Shown here piece by piece: positions 41,735 through 49,827 of a stretch of DNA of 64,000 nucleotides (the first letter of the stretch is position 1; every line of letters begins with the position of its first letter). A program made the position numbers and the translations under genes. The notes beneath the pieces are model-generated. The model ran no database searches. It was not told the DNA's origin and saw nothing but the letters and a program-made list of their open reading frames with translations. The stretch spans positions 62,001 through 126,000 of the forward strand of contig NZ_JAENHO010000005.1 in NCBI RefSeq assembly GCF_016785085.1, in the 5' to 3' direction. This stretch comes from Paractinoplanes lichenicola. Its GTDB lineage: Bacteria; Actinomycetota; Actinomycetes; Mycobacteriales; Micromonosporaceae.

Positions 41735-42486
41735 CGGGCCCGCACGACGAGGGGCTGCGAGACCTGCCCGATCGCGCCGTCGAAGTCGTAGAGCTCGCCC
41801 GACGTCAGCCCCAGCCCGTCGTCGCTGAGCGCCGTCCGGCAGGCCAGGTGCACCCACTCGCCTGCGGCCGGGCGCAGCAGCGTGGTGGTCATGGTCGGCG
41901 GAATCGAGAGCCACTTGTCCATCGGCAGCACCGCCGACAGCCCGTTCGCCGAGTCGGCCACGATCAGCGCCCGGTCCTGGCCGTCGAGCTCGTGACCGTC
42001 GATCAGCGGCATCCGCACCCGGGTCCAGACGTGGGTCTCGCTGTCGGCCCGGCCCAGCTCGCCCTTCGACACCCGCCACTCGGTGGCCAGCCCGTAGCCC
42101 CACTCCGCCATGCCGGGGAAGACGTTCTCGCCCTCGGGCAGCGGGTCGGCGTGGTCGGCCGGGGTCGTCACCGGCGGGGTCGGGCCGGGGGCGAGATGCC
42201 AGGCGCGGGCGGTCACCGCGACCCGGCCGTCGATCACCATGCGGGCCTCGTTCAGCGTCGTCAGCCGGCCCGGCTTGAGCGGGGAGACCTCGACCCGCAA
42301 GTCGCGGCGCGGGATCGGGCCGAGGAAGTCGACCGAGATGCGCGCCAGCCGCTGCCCCTCGACCGCGAGCAGCCGGCCGAGAAGCGCGGCGGGCGGGCCG
42401 CCGTGCTGCATCTCGGTGTCCCACGGGCTCTCGGTCGAGCGGGTGGGCCGGAACTGGTCGTCGCCGAGGGGCAGATAGAAGCTCAT
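41731..42486 (-). CDS. Acyl-CoA thioesterase-like protein (double hot-dog)
   Basis: 251 residues from ATG 42486 (MSFYLPLGDDQFRPTRST). TesB/thioesterase-like 4HBT_3 pattern: WDTEMQHGGPPAALLGRLLA at the N-terminal hot-dog, RISVDFLGPIPRRDLRVEV, and the second hot-dog GEWVHLACRTALSDDGLGLTSGELYDFDG. Expected to hydrolyse acyl-CoAs; chain length is unknown. It is 7 bp downstream of the lipoprotein gene on the same strand, so co-transcription is possible. Confidence 0.85.
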   Translation of the reverse strand: MSFYLPLGDDQFRPTRSTESPWDTEMQHGGPPAALLGRLLAVEGQRLARISVDFLGPIPRRDLRVEVSPLKPGRLTTLNEARMVIDGRVAVTARAWHLAPGPTPPVTTPADHADPLPEGENVFPGMAEWGYGLATEWRVSKGELGRADSETHVWTRVRMPLIDGHELDGQDRALIVADSANGLSAVLPMDKWLSIPPTMTTTLLRPAAGEWVHLACRTALSDDGLGLTSGELYDFDGAIGQVSQPLVVRAR

Positions 42487-42493
42487 GCCCCGA

Positions 42494-43282
42494 TCATGCC
42501 GCGCTGACCATCGCGTCCCCACTGGCGGTGCGCAGATTGAGCACGTTCTTGGCGTCGGGGTCGCTGACCAGGCCGCTGACGTTGGCGTCGCCCGAGCCGG
42601 TGCGGGTCTCGATCCGATAGCTGCCCGTGGGCACCCGCACCTGCACGTCGCCGCTGGTCGTCTGGGCCGTCACCGAGGCCGGCGCGCTAAGCCCCGCGCT
42701 GATGTCGCCCGAGGTGACCTTGAGGGTCAGCGGGCCGGCCGAGTCGATCACGTTGATGTCGCCGGACGTGGACTGGATGTCGACGGCGCTCTTGGCGTTC
42801 ATCACCCGCATGTCGCCCGAGCCGGCCCTGATCTTGACCTTGCCGGCCGGGTCCATGACGTTGACGTCGCCCGAGGTCATCTTGACGTCGGTGTCGCCCA
42901 CGGCCTCGAGCGAGATGTCGCCCGACCGGAACTCGCCGCTCACCTTCACGCCGGCCGGAGCCACGATCTCGTACGACACGAAGCAGTCGTGCCCGCAGGA
43001 GCTGTCGATGAGCAGCTTGCTGCCGTCGAGGCGGTAGGACTCGCCGGGGTCGCTGGTGCTGCGCCGGATGATGCGCTTGATGTTCGTCTCGGTCACGTCG
43101 GCGGTGCGGATCGCGACGTTGCCGGCGCCACCGTCGAGCCGGATCTCGGTGATCTTGGTCTTCTCGGTGTCGTCGAAGGTCATCCGGGCCCCGATCACTC
43201 CGGCACACCCCGTCAGGGTCGCGGCCGCCGTGGCGGCGATCAGGGTGATGACTCCGGCGCGCCGGGCGAGTGTCGCGGTCAT
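42494..43282 (-). CDS. DUF4097-family putative lipoprotein (beta-helical adhesin-like)
   Basis: 262 residues. A lipoprotein signal with lipobox LTGC at residues ~22-25 follows a charged, hydrophobic leader (MTATLARRAGVITLIAATAAA). The body is a right-handed beta-helix-like array of about 20-residue repeats ending in SGD (VKMTSGDVNVMD, IRAGSGDMRVMN, IQSTSGDINVID, VTSGDISAG, QTTSGDVQVRV, TGSGDANVSG, TASGDAMVS). Such proteins are exported; function unknown. ATG 43282 chosen from the signal peptide. Divergent from recO. Confidence 0.87.
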   Translation of the reverse strand: MTATLARRAGVITLIAATAAATLTGCAGVIGARMTFDDTEKTKITEIRLDGGAGNVAIRTADVTETNIKRIIRRSTSDPGESYRLDGSKLLIDSSCGHDCFVSYEIVAPAGVKVSGEFRSGDISLEAVGDTDVKMTSGDVNVMDPAGKVKIRAGSGDMRVMNAKSAVDIQSTSGDINVIDSAGPLTLKVTSGDISAGLSAPASVTAQTTSGDVQVRVPTGSYRIETRTGSGDANVSGLVSDPDAKNVLNLRTASGDAMVSAA

Positions 43283-43422
43283 GGTGATGACGCTATGACC
43301 CGGCCCGGTGCGGGCACCATCGGTCCTGTCACTGACCGACCCCCGAGATGACCCTGAGACCGGCTCAGGGTCGGCCGTACCCGGAAGCCGGTCTTGTCGC
43401 ACCCAGGGGGCAGAATGACGGG

Positions 43423-44199
43423 GTGCCAGCCGCCGGATACCGCCGCCACCTCTACCGCGACGACGCGGTCGTGCTGCGTGTGCAGAAGCTCGGCGAGAGC
43501 GACCGCATCATCACATTGCTCACCCGCCGCCACGGCCGGCTGCGGGCGGTGGCCCGCGGCGTCCGGCGCACGTCGTCGCGCTTCGGGGCCCGGCTCGAGC
43601 CGTTCGGCCACATCGACCTGCAGCTCGCCGGCTCGCCCGAGGGGGTGGGCAGCTCGCTGCATTCGGTGAGCCAGGTCGAGGCGGTCGCGCTCTACGGCAA
43701 GCAGTTCCTCACCGACTATCCGCGCTACACGGCGGCCAGCGCGATCGCCGAGACCGCCGAGCGGCTCACCCCGGTCGAGCGCGAGCCCTCGCTGCGGTTG
43801 TTCCAGCTCACCCTGGGCGCGCTGAAGGCGCTGTCGATCGGCGAGCACTCGAGCAGCCTGGTGCTCGACGCCTATCTGCTGCGCGCGATGGCCACGGCCG
43901 GCTGGGCGCCCGCGATCGCCGAGTGCGCGGTCTGCGGCACGGCCGGCCAGCATGCCGCCTTCTCGGTGCCGGCCGGCGGCGCGGTCTGCCCCGACTGCCG
44001 CCCGCCCGGCGCGGCCCACCCGGCCCCGGCCACGCTCGGCCTGATGAACGCGCTGACCGTGGGCGACTGGGTCGTGGCCGACGCGAGCGAGCCGCCGGTG
44101 CGCCGCGAGTGCAGCGGCCTGGTCGCCGCCCACCTGCAATGGCACATGGAGCGGGCGCTGCGCTCGCTCCCGCTGGTCGATCGACGGGAGAACCCATGA
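43423..44199 (+). CDS. recO: DNA repair protein RecO
   Basis: 258 residues from GTG 43423. N-terminal OB fold (YRDDAVVLRVQKLGESDRIITLLTRRHGRLRAVARGVRR) and the C-terminal helical domain with a zinc-finger cysteine set (CAVCG ... VCPDC). RecO works with RecR to load RecA at gaps. The stop overlaps the uppS start (ATGA). Confidence 0.95.
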   Translation: MPAAGYRRHLYRDDAVVLRVQKLGESDRIITLLTRRHGRLRAVARGVRRTSSRFGARLEPFGHIDLQLAGSPEGVGSSLHSVSQVEAVALYGKQFLTDYPRYTAASAIAETAERLTPVEREPSLRLFQLTLGALKALSIGEHSSSLVLDAYLLRAMATAGWAPAIAECAVCGTAGQHAAFSVPAGGAVCPDCRPPGAAHPAPATLGLMNALTVGDWVVADASEPPVRRECSGLVAAHLQWHMERALRSLPLVDRRENP

Positions 44200-44978
44200 C
44201 GCCGCGTCCGCCCACCCCGCACCTGTCCGGCGCGACCCCGCCCGAGCTGCCCAAGGCGGCGCTGCCCAAGCATGTGGCGATGGTCATGGACGGCAACGGC
44301 CGCTGGGCCAAGGAGCGCGGGCTGTCCCGCACCAAGGGGCACGAGCAGGGCGAGTTCTCGCTGTTCGACACCATCGAGGGCGCCATCGAGCTGGGCATCC
44401 CCTACCTCTCGGCATATGCGTTCTCCACCGAGAACTGGAAGCGCTCGCCCGAGGAGGTGCGCTTCCTCATGGGCTTCAACCGCGACGTGATCCGCCGCCG
44501 CCGCGACCAGCTGGTCGACCTGGGCGTGCGGGTGGTGTGGTCGGGGCGCCGGGGCCGGCTGTGGAAGAGCGTGATCTCCGAGCTCGAGACGGCGCAGGAG
44601 ATGTCGAAGCACAACAAGACGCTGACCCTGCAGTTCTGCGTCAACTACGGCGGCCAGGCCGAGATCGCCGACGCCACGGCCGCGATCGCGCGCGACGTCG
44701 CGGCGGGCAAGCTCAAGGCCGACCGGGTCAACGAGAAGACGATCGAGAAATACCTGTATCACCCCGAGGTGCCCGCGGTCGATCTGTTCCTGCGGCCGTC
44801 GGGCGAGCAGCGCACGTCGAACTTCCTGCTCTGGCAGTCGGCGTACGCGGAGATGGTCTTCCTCGACACCCTGTGGCCCGACTTCGACCGCCGCCACCTG
44901 TGGTATGCCTGCGAGCTGTATGCGAGCCGCGACCGGCGCTTCGGCGGCGCGATCCCCAACCCGGTGAGCCCGACATGA
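44196..44978 (+). CDS. uppS: Isoprenyl transferase (cis-prenyl diphosphate synthase)
   Basis: 260 residues. The five cis-prenyltransferase regions are visible: HVAMVMDGNGRWAKERGL (catalytic Asp), GHEQGEFSLFDTIEGAIELGI, YAFSTENWKRSPEEV, NYGGQAEI, and RPSGEQRTSNFLLWQSAYAEMVF. It makes Z-prenyl diphosphates for cell-wall lipid carriers. The position after recO matches the Rv2361c-type decaprenyl diphosphate synthase of mycobacteria, so the product may be C50 rather than C55. Confidence 0.95.
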   Translation: MTPRPPTPHLSGATPPELPKAALPKHVAMVMDGNGRWAKERGLSRTKGHEQGEFSLFDTIEGAIELGIPYLSAYAFSTENWKRSPEEVRFLMGFNRDVIRRRRDQLVDLGVRVVWSGRRGRLWKSVISELETAQEMSKHNKTLTLQFCVNYGGQAEIADATAAIARDVAAGKLKADRVNEKTIEKYLYHPEVPAVDLFLRPSGEQRTSNFLLWQSAYAEMVFLDTLWPDFDRRHLWYACELYASRDRRFGGAIPNPVSPT

Positions 44979-45036
44979 GCCGGCCAGCCGCCCGCGGCCA
45001 GCGGCCCGGGGCCGGCCGTGGCCCGCGGAGCTCAAC

Positions 45037-45552
45037 GTGAGACGGCTTTGGCTGGCCCGGCACGCCGAGGCGACTATCGACGAGTCGGGGCTGACCGCGG
45101 CCGGACGGCGTCAGGCCGAGCTGCTGGGGCAGCGGCTGATCAACGCCGGCCTCACCCGGATCAGCCACAGCCCGCTGGCCCGCGCCGTCGAGACGGCCGA
45201 GATCGTCGCCGCGGCCCTGCCCGGCGTGCCGGTCGAGGTCGCCGCGGAGCTCGACGACTCCGAGCCGTCGGAGGATCCCGCGGCCGCCGAGGCGATGGTG
45301 GCCCGGTTCGCGAACCCGGCGGCCGACGAGCTCTGCATCACGCACAACTTCCAGATCGGCTGGTTCCTGCGGGCCGCGCTCCAGTCGCCGCCCGAGCGCT
45401 GGCTCGGCCTCAACTCCTGCAACACCGGCGTCACCGTGCTGCAGTGGCGGCCGGGCCGGCCGGGGGCGACGCCGCTGGTCTTCAACGACGTTTCCCACTT
45501 GCCGCCCGAGCTGCGCTGGACAGGCTTCCCGCCGGAGCTCAGCGTGCCGTAA
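45037..45552 (+). CDS. Histidine phosphatase superfamily protein
   Basis: 171 residues from GTG 45037. The catalytic RHG motif appears as LARHAEATIDESGLT, with the second Arg in SHSPLARAVETAE and the later His in LCITHNFQIGWFLR. It is short for a phosphoglycerate mutase and resembles SixA/PhoE-like phosphatases. Substrate unknown. Located 58 bp downstream of uppS. Confidence 0.85.
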   Translation: MRRLWLARHAEATIDESGLTAAGRRQAELLGQRLINAGLTRISHSPLARAVETAEIVAAALPGVPVEVAAELDDSEPSEDPAAAEAMVARFANPAADELCITHNFQIGWFLRAALQSPPERWLGLNSCNTGVTVLQWRPGRPGATPLVFNDVSHLPPELRWTGFPPELSVP

Positions 45553-45604
45553 GCGGGCCGGCGGTAAAGATAAAGACGCAAGCGGGCGGGCGATACAGGA
45601 GCGG

Positions 45605-46309
45605 TCAGGCCGGCGGTGTGGAGGCGGTCAGGCCATCGGTGGTGAGGATGCGGACGGCCGCGTCGACGTCGGAGAGGTCGGGCAGCACGGCGTGGGCGCC
45701 CGCCAGCACGAGGTCGGCCATCTTGGTCCGGCCCGTCGCCACGGCCACGGCGAAGGCGCCGTTCGCCAGCGCCGCCGTCACGTCGTGCTCGGTGTCGCCG
45801 ATGACGACGGGATCGAACCGTTCGCCGTATTTGGCCTCGGCCCGTTCCAGGCTGCGCCGCACCAGGGTGGCGCGCACGCTGTCGTCGGTGCCGTAGCCGC
45901 CGACCCCGGCGTCGAACGCGTCGCTGAGCCCGAACGCCGCGACCTTGGCCGCCGCCACCTCGGGCACGTTTCCGGTGACCAGCGTCTGCACGACCTGCGG
46001 GTCGTCACCGAGGCGGGCCAGCACCTCGCGGACGCCCGGCATCAGCGCACCCTCCTCGGCGAACAGGTGTTTGACGCGCTCCACCTCGGCCACGTAGCGC
46101 AGGAAGAACCGCTCGGGCGTGCAGTCGGTGATCCCGTGCGTCGCGAAGACCTCGGCGCAGATGTCCATGTCCGTACGCCCGCCGAAGTTCGGCGTCGCCC
46201 GCCAGGGCACCCCGGTCAGCTCGGCGAAGGCCGCCCGCCAGGCAACGGTGGCCGCGCCGCCGGCCCGCAGCAGCGTGTAGTCGATGTCCCACATCACCAG
46301 GCGTCTCAC
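45605..46309 (-). CDS. HAD-superfamily hydrolase
   Basis: 234 residues from GTG 46309 overlapping the upstream stop (GTGA). Motif I is MWDIDYTLLRAGG (DxD), motif II VTGNVPEVAAAK, motif III/IV VVIGDTEHDVTAA. The alpha-helical cap between motifs I and II indicates subclass I (phosphoglycolate-phosphatase type). Coupled to the thiamine-binding protein gene upstream. Substrate not determined. Confidence 0.9.
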   Translation of the reverse strand: MRRLVMWDIDYTLLRAGGAATVAWRAAFAELTGVPWRATPNFGGRTDMDICAEVFATHGITDCTPERFFLRYVAEVERVKHLFAEEGALMPGVREVLARLGDDPQVVQTLVTGNVPEVAAAKVAAFGLSDAFDAGVGGYGTDDSVRATLVRRSLERAEAKYGERFDPVVIGDTEHDVTAALANGAFAVAVATGRTKMADLVLAGAHAVLPDLSDVDAAVRILTTDGLTASTPPA

Positions 46310-46599
46310 TCGCGCAACACCCGCTCGATGTGCTCCACCTTGGCGGTGAGCGCCCCGGTCACCCCGGGGCGCACGTCCGCCTTGATCGAGACGCTGACCC
46401 GCGGCGCCTTGGCCGCCACCGCGTCGACGGCCGCCTTGACGACGGCCATCACCTCGTCCCATTCGCCCTCGACCGTGGTGAACATGGCGTCGGTGCGATG
46501 GGGCAGCCCGGAGGCACGCACCACACGCACCGCCTCGGCGACCAGATCGCCGACGGAATCACCCACCCCGAGGGGTGTCACAGAGAAAGCAACCAGCAC
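46306..46599 (-). CDS. MTH1187 (YqgV) family thiamine-binding protein
   Basis: 97 residues: MLVAFSVTPLGVGDSVGDLVAEAV start and the LPHRTDAMFTTVEGEWDEVMAVVKAAVDAV core of the MTH1187/DUF77 family, small ferredoxin-fold proteins shown to bind thiamine or related pyrimidines. First gene of a two-gene operon with the HAD hydrolase. A thiamine ECF transporter lies 12 kb away in this window. Confidence 0.88.
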   Translation of the reverse strand: MLVAFSVTPLGVGDSVGDLVAEAVRVVRASGLPHRTDAMFTTVEGEWDEVMAVVKAAVDAVAAKAPRVSVSIKADVRPGVTGALTAKVEHIERVLRE

Positions 46600-46734
46600 C
46601 CGCCCATCGTCGCAGGCCCTCCCCGTACGAAGGCAAGCCTGTGGACAACGGCCGCGAGAGCGCTCTCAGGTCGCGTTCCCCCTGGTGACGACGCCGACGC
46701 GTACGCAGAGTGAACGTGAAAGCGGATCGCGCTC

Positions 46735-47403
46735 TCAGCGTTTCGCCGCGTCCAGGGCCTCGCGGATCGTCGCCGCCGGGGCCGGGGTGCCGGGCAGTTC
46801 GCCGTACGAGCCGTAGGGCGGGCCGTAGACCGGGGTGCCCGGCTCCTGCCGCCAGCTGTCCGCGAGCGTGCCGGCGTCCACCGCGTCGTAACCGATCGTG
46901 TCGAGGAACTCCGTCACCCTCTGCTTGGCGGCCGCGTCGTCCCCGGCGATCGGCAGGGCCGAACGATCGGCGGCGCCGCTCGGCTGGGCCAGGGCACCGA
47001 GGTGACCCGACCAGATGTTGTTGAAGACCTTCACGACCTGAGCCGAACCGAGCGCCCGCTGCTCGACCTCGGCGCTGGTCAGCTCGCCCTTGTCGATCGC
47101 CGCGAACTGCCCGTCCCGCTCCGGGTAGTAGTTGTTCGTGTCGAGCACGACCTTGCCGGCCAGCTCGCCCACCGGCAGCTGCGGGTGCGCCTTGAACGGC
47201 ACGCTCACCACCACCAGGTCACCGGCCGCGGCAGCCTCGGTCGCGGTGGCCGCGCGCGCCTTCGGCCCCAGCTCGCCCACGAATTCCTGCAGGGTCTCGG
47301 GCCCGCGGGAATTGCTGACCACCACGTCGTAACCGGCCGCGACCGCGAGCCGTGCCACCGTGCCGCCGATGTTCCCGCTTCCGATAAAACCGATCGTCGT
47401 CAT
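46735..47403 (-). CDS. NADP-dependent F420 reductase-like / NAD(P)-binding oxidoreductase
   Basis: 222 residues from ATG 47403. Rossmann motif TIGFIGSGNIGGTVARLA at the start, SNSRGPETLQ for phosphate recognition, and KVFNNIWSGHLGALAQPSGAADR as in F420:NADPH oxidoreductase-like proteins. Could be an F420-dependent NADP reductase or a related dinucleotide-binding enzyme. Divergent from the aldo/keto reductase gene with 125 bp between starts. Confidence 0.86.
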   Translation of the reverse strand: MTTIGFIGSGNIGGTVARLAVAAGYDVVVSNSRGPETLQEFVGELGPKARAATATEAAAAGDLVVVSVPFKAHPQLPVGELAGKVVLDTNNYYPERDGQFAAIDKGELTSAEVEQRALGSAQVVKVFNNIWSGHLGALAQPSGAADRSALPIAGDDAAAKQRVTEFLDTIGYDAVDAGTLADSWRQEPGTPVYGPPYGSYGELPGTPAPAATIREALDAAKR

Positions 47404-47528
47404 GACCGCGACAACCCGGCCGGGAACAACGGGATTCCGTGATTTACAAGTTAGCAACGACACGTATAAACCGGTATCGGGCAGGCGGCGGAGTGCCCGT
47501 GGCCAGCGACGGCACTAGCGTTCGCGCC

Positions 47529-48404
47529 GTGATTACCGCAGAAGCAGCCGGCACGTGGACCCTCGGCGATCAGGTCGTCAACCGGATGGGTTTCGGCTCG
47601 ATGCGGCTCACGCCCCGTCCCGACCGGAGCGTGGCCGTGCGCGTGCTGCGCCGGGCGGTCGAGTTGGGCGTCAACCACATCGACACCGCCGCTTTCTACG
47701 TTTCCCCCGGCGGCATTCTCGGGGTCGGCACCGGCGCGGCCAGGTTCGCCACCGAGCTCATCCGAGAAGCCCTTTCCCCGTACGATCCCCGCCTGTTCCT
47801 CGCCACGAAGGTGGGCCCGGGAATCCTGCCGTCGGGCGAGTTCGAGACCGCCGAGACCCCCGCGCGACTGCGGGCCCAGGTCGAGGAGAACCTCCGCCGC
47901 CTCGGCGTGGACCGGCTCGACCTGGTCAACCTGCGCCTGACCCGGCGCGACGGCCCGATCGCCGACCGGTTCGCGGCCCTGGCCGCCCTGCGCGACGAGG
48001 GCCTGATCCGGCATCTGGGCCTGTCCAACGCGACGCCGGCGCACGTGGACGAGGCTTCGGCGATCGCACCGGTCGTGTGCGTCCAGAACAGCTACGCCCT
48101 CGACCTGCGCCGCGATGATGACCTCCCGCGGGCATTGGCCGTACGGGGAATCGCCTTTGTGCCTTTCTTCGCCATCGCCGGCCCCAGCCGCGAGGACGGC
48201 GCCACGGCCGTGACCGACGCCGCCGTGAACAGCCTGGCCGAGGCGCGTGGGGTGACCCCGCATCAGATTCGTCTGGCGTGGACGCTTCATCAGGGCGAGA
48301 ACGTTCTCGCCATTCCCGGCACCGGCGACGAGGCCCATCTGGAGCAGAACATCGCCGCCGGTGCGCTGAAACTGACCGCCGAGGAGTTGGCCCGGCTCGA
48401 ATGA
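47529..48404 (+). CDS. Aldo/keto reductase
   Basis: 291 residues from GTG 47529. TIM-barrel with catalytic Asp/Tyr in NHIDTAAFYVSP, Lys in FLATKVGPG, QNSYALDLR before the late strands, and the C-terminal AIPGTGDEAHLEQNIAA cofactor segment. NADPH-dependent carbonyl reductase; the natural substrate is unknown. Divergent from the F420/NADP reductase gene, so the pair may be coregulated. A longer frame from 47439 is less plausible because it runs through the promoter region. Confidence 0.9.
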   Translation: MITAEAAGTWTLGDQVVNRMGFGSMRLTPRPDRSVAVRVLRRAVELGVNHIDTAAFYVSPGGILGVGTGAARFATELIREALSPYDPRLFLATKVGPGILPSGEFETAETPARLRAQVEENLRRLGVDRLDLVNLRLTRRDGPIADRFAALAALRDEGLIRHLGLSNATPAHVDEASAIAPVVCVQNSYALDLRRDDDLPRALAVRGIAFVPFFAIAGPSREDGATAVTDAAVNSLAEARGVTPHQIRLAWTLHQGENVLAIPGTGDEAHLEQNIAAGALKLTAEELARLE

Positions 48405-48405
48405 G

Positions 48406-49332
48406 TTATGAGCGGAGCAGCGTGCAGACGTCGCGGGCCAATGCGGTGGAGGCCTCGATCTCGGCCTTGCGGATCGACACGCTTTCCACATTGAAGCCGT
48501 ACGGCATGCCGAGGCGCTCGCAATAGGCCTTGAGGTCGCGGGCGATGGCCAGGCATTCGCGGCGGGAATCGGCCAGCGGGTCGGCGGATTCGCGCAGCTC
48601 GGTGGCCAGCCACGGGGGCACCTCGACGCCCAGCCAGGCCAGGAATTCGAGGGTCTTCGGGGAGCCGCAGACCGAGAGCGTGAAGATGAGCGGGCGGGGC
48701 GTGATCTCCGCCTCGCGGCAGGCGTAGAAATAGTCGGAGACCAGGTTCTTCGTCTCGTTCAAGTCATAGATCACCTGCGAGACGAAGAACGTGCAGCCGC
48801 GCTCCTGTTTGGTCAGCATGCGCAGGTGCTCGTCGCCGTGACGAGCGTGCCGCTCGCCGATCACCACGGCGCCCAGCGGCAGGCCCGGGCTCACCTCGCG
48901 GTGCAGTTGCTGCGCGCGGCGCAACGACGTCCGGACGGGCTTGGCGCCCGACGACGAGCCGACGAGCACAGTGAGAACCCCGTCGGTGGCTGTGGACAGC
49001 CAGCCGCGCAGATCCTGCTCGGTGTATTTGCCGACGCTGCGGTAGACGATCGTGGGCTTGTCCCAGTCGCCGAGGTGGTCGGTGTGGAACGACGCCGGGT
49101 CGAGCGTCGGCAGATAGGGGAACGGGCGCTCGTCGGGATTGCGGTCCGACTCGTCGTCGATGTCGTAGAGGATCAGGCCGTCGAGATCGAGGCCGGCCAG
49201 GCGGCGCACGGTGACCTCGGCTATCTCCTTGACCCGCTCGGGGGCGGTGGCGCGGCGAGGCGGAGTGATGCTGAAGAGCATCACCCCGCCCTGTGCTTCG
49301 GCGATTTTCGACTGCAGCGAGTTACGTGACAC
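48406..49332 (-). CDS. Methylenetetrahydrofolate reductase-like protein
   Basis: 308 residues, MetF-type TIM-barrel: VMLFSITPPRRATAPERVKEIAE, LDGLILYDIDDESDRN, VLTVLVGSSSGAK, and CTFFVSQVIYDLNETKNLVSDYF. Divergent from classical MetF, so it may act in another C1 pathway rather than methionine synthesis. GTG start at 49332; no clear ribosome-binding site. Third in a same-strand row after the PHP and 157-residue genes, with a 21 bp gap. Confidence 0.82.
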   Translation of the reverse strand: MSRNSLQSKIAEAQGGVMLFSITPPRRATAPERVKEIAEVTVRRLAGLDLDGLILYDIDDESDRNPDERPFPYLPTLDPASFHTDHLGDWDKPTIVYRSVGKYTEQDLRGWLSTATDGVLTVLVGSSSGAKPVRTSLRRAQQLHREVSPGLPLGAVVIGERHARHGDEHLRMLTKQERGCTFFVSQVIYDLNETKNLVSDYFYACREAEITPRPLIFTLSVCGSPKTLEFLAWLGVEVPPWLATELRESADPLADSRRECLAIARDLKAYCERLGMPYGFNVESVSIRKAEIEASTALARDVCTLLRS

Positions 49333-49353
49333 GGGCCCAGCGTAGAGAAGGGC

Positions 49354-49827
49354 CTACTTGTGGTCGGCGCAGCAGGGGGTCGGATCCCGCGTTTCGAACG
49401 GCACGAGCACCCCGCCGGCGGCCGGCATGGTCACCAGCACGAGATCGCCGCCGCGGTACTGGGGGCGTACGAAATCGCGGGTGTCCACGACGGCGTCGTC
49501 GTCGGCCACGCCCGAGCCGAGCACCTCGACCCGGTCGATCGCGGTGCGCTCGAGCAGCTCGGCAACCGTGAGCCGACCGGTCAGATCCGCCGAGCCCGGG
49601 AAGATCACGGCTCGCCCGAACTTCCCCGTCGCGGCGGCGTCGGCGCCCTCTTGAAGATCATCCGCCGTCTCGTAGGACCGGGACGACGTCACGCTGATCG
49701 CGACGTGCGGGAACGGCGTCTGCACCAGGTGCGTACAGGCAAGGGAGGGCGCCGGATCCAGCGCGAGGATCCAGTGGTCGGCTTCGGCCACCTGCCGGTG
49801 ACCGAAGCTGACCCCCGTCAAGGTCAC
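49354..49827 (-). CDS. Hypothetical protein coupled to the PHP-fold gene
   Basis: 157 residues from GTG 49827, overlapping the PHP gene stop (GTGA). Not recognised. Mixed alpha/beta, no signal or membrane segment. The middle reads SVTSSRSYETADDLQEGADAAA and it ends with a Cys-Cys-Ala-Asp-His motif that could bind metal. Tight coupling suggests it works with the exported PHP protein, although it has no export signal of its own. Confidence 0.68.
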   Translation of the reverse strand: MTLTGVSFGHRQVAEADHWILALDPAPSLACTHLVQTPFPHVAISVTSSRSYETADDLQEGADAAATGKFGRAVIFPGSADLTGRLTVAELLERTAIDRVEVLGSGVADDDAVVDTRDFVRPQYRGGDLVLVTMPAAGGVLVPFETRDPTPCCADHK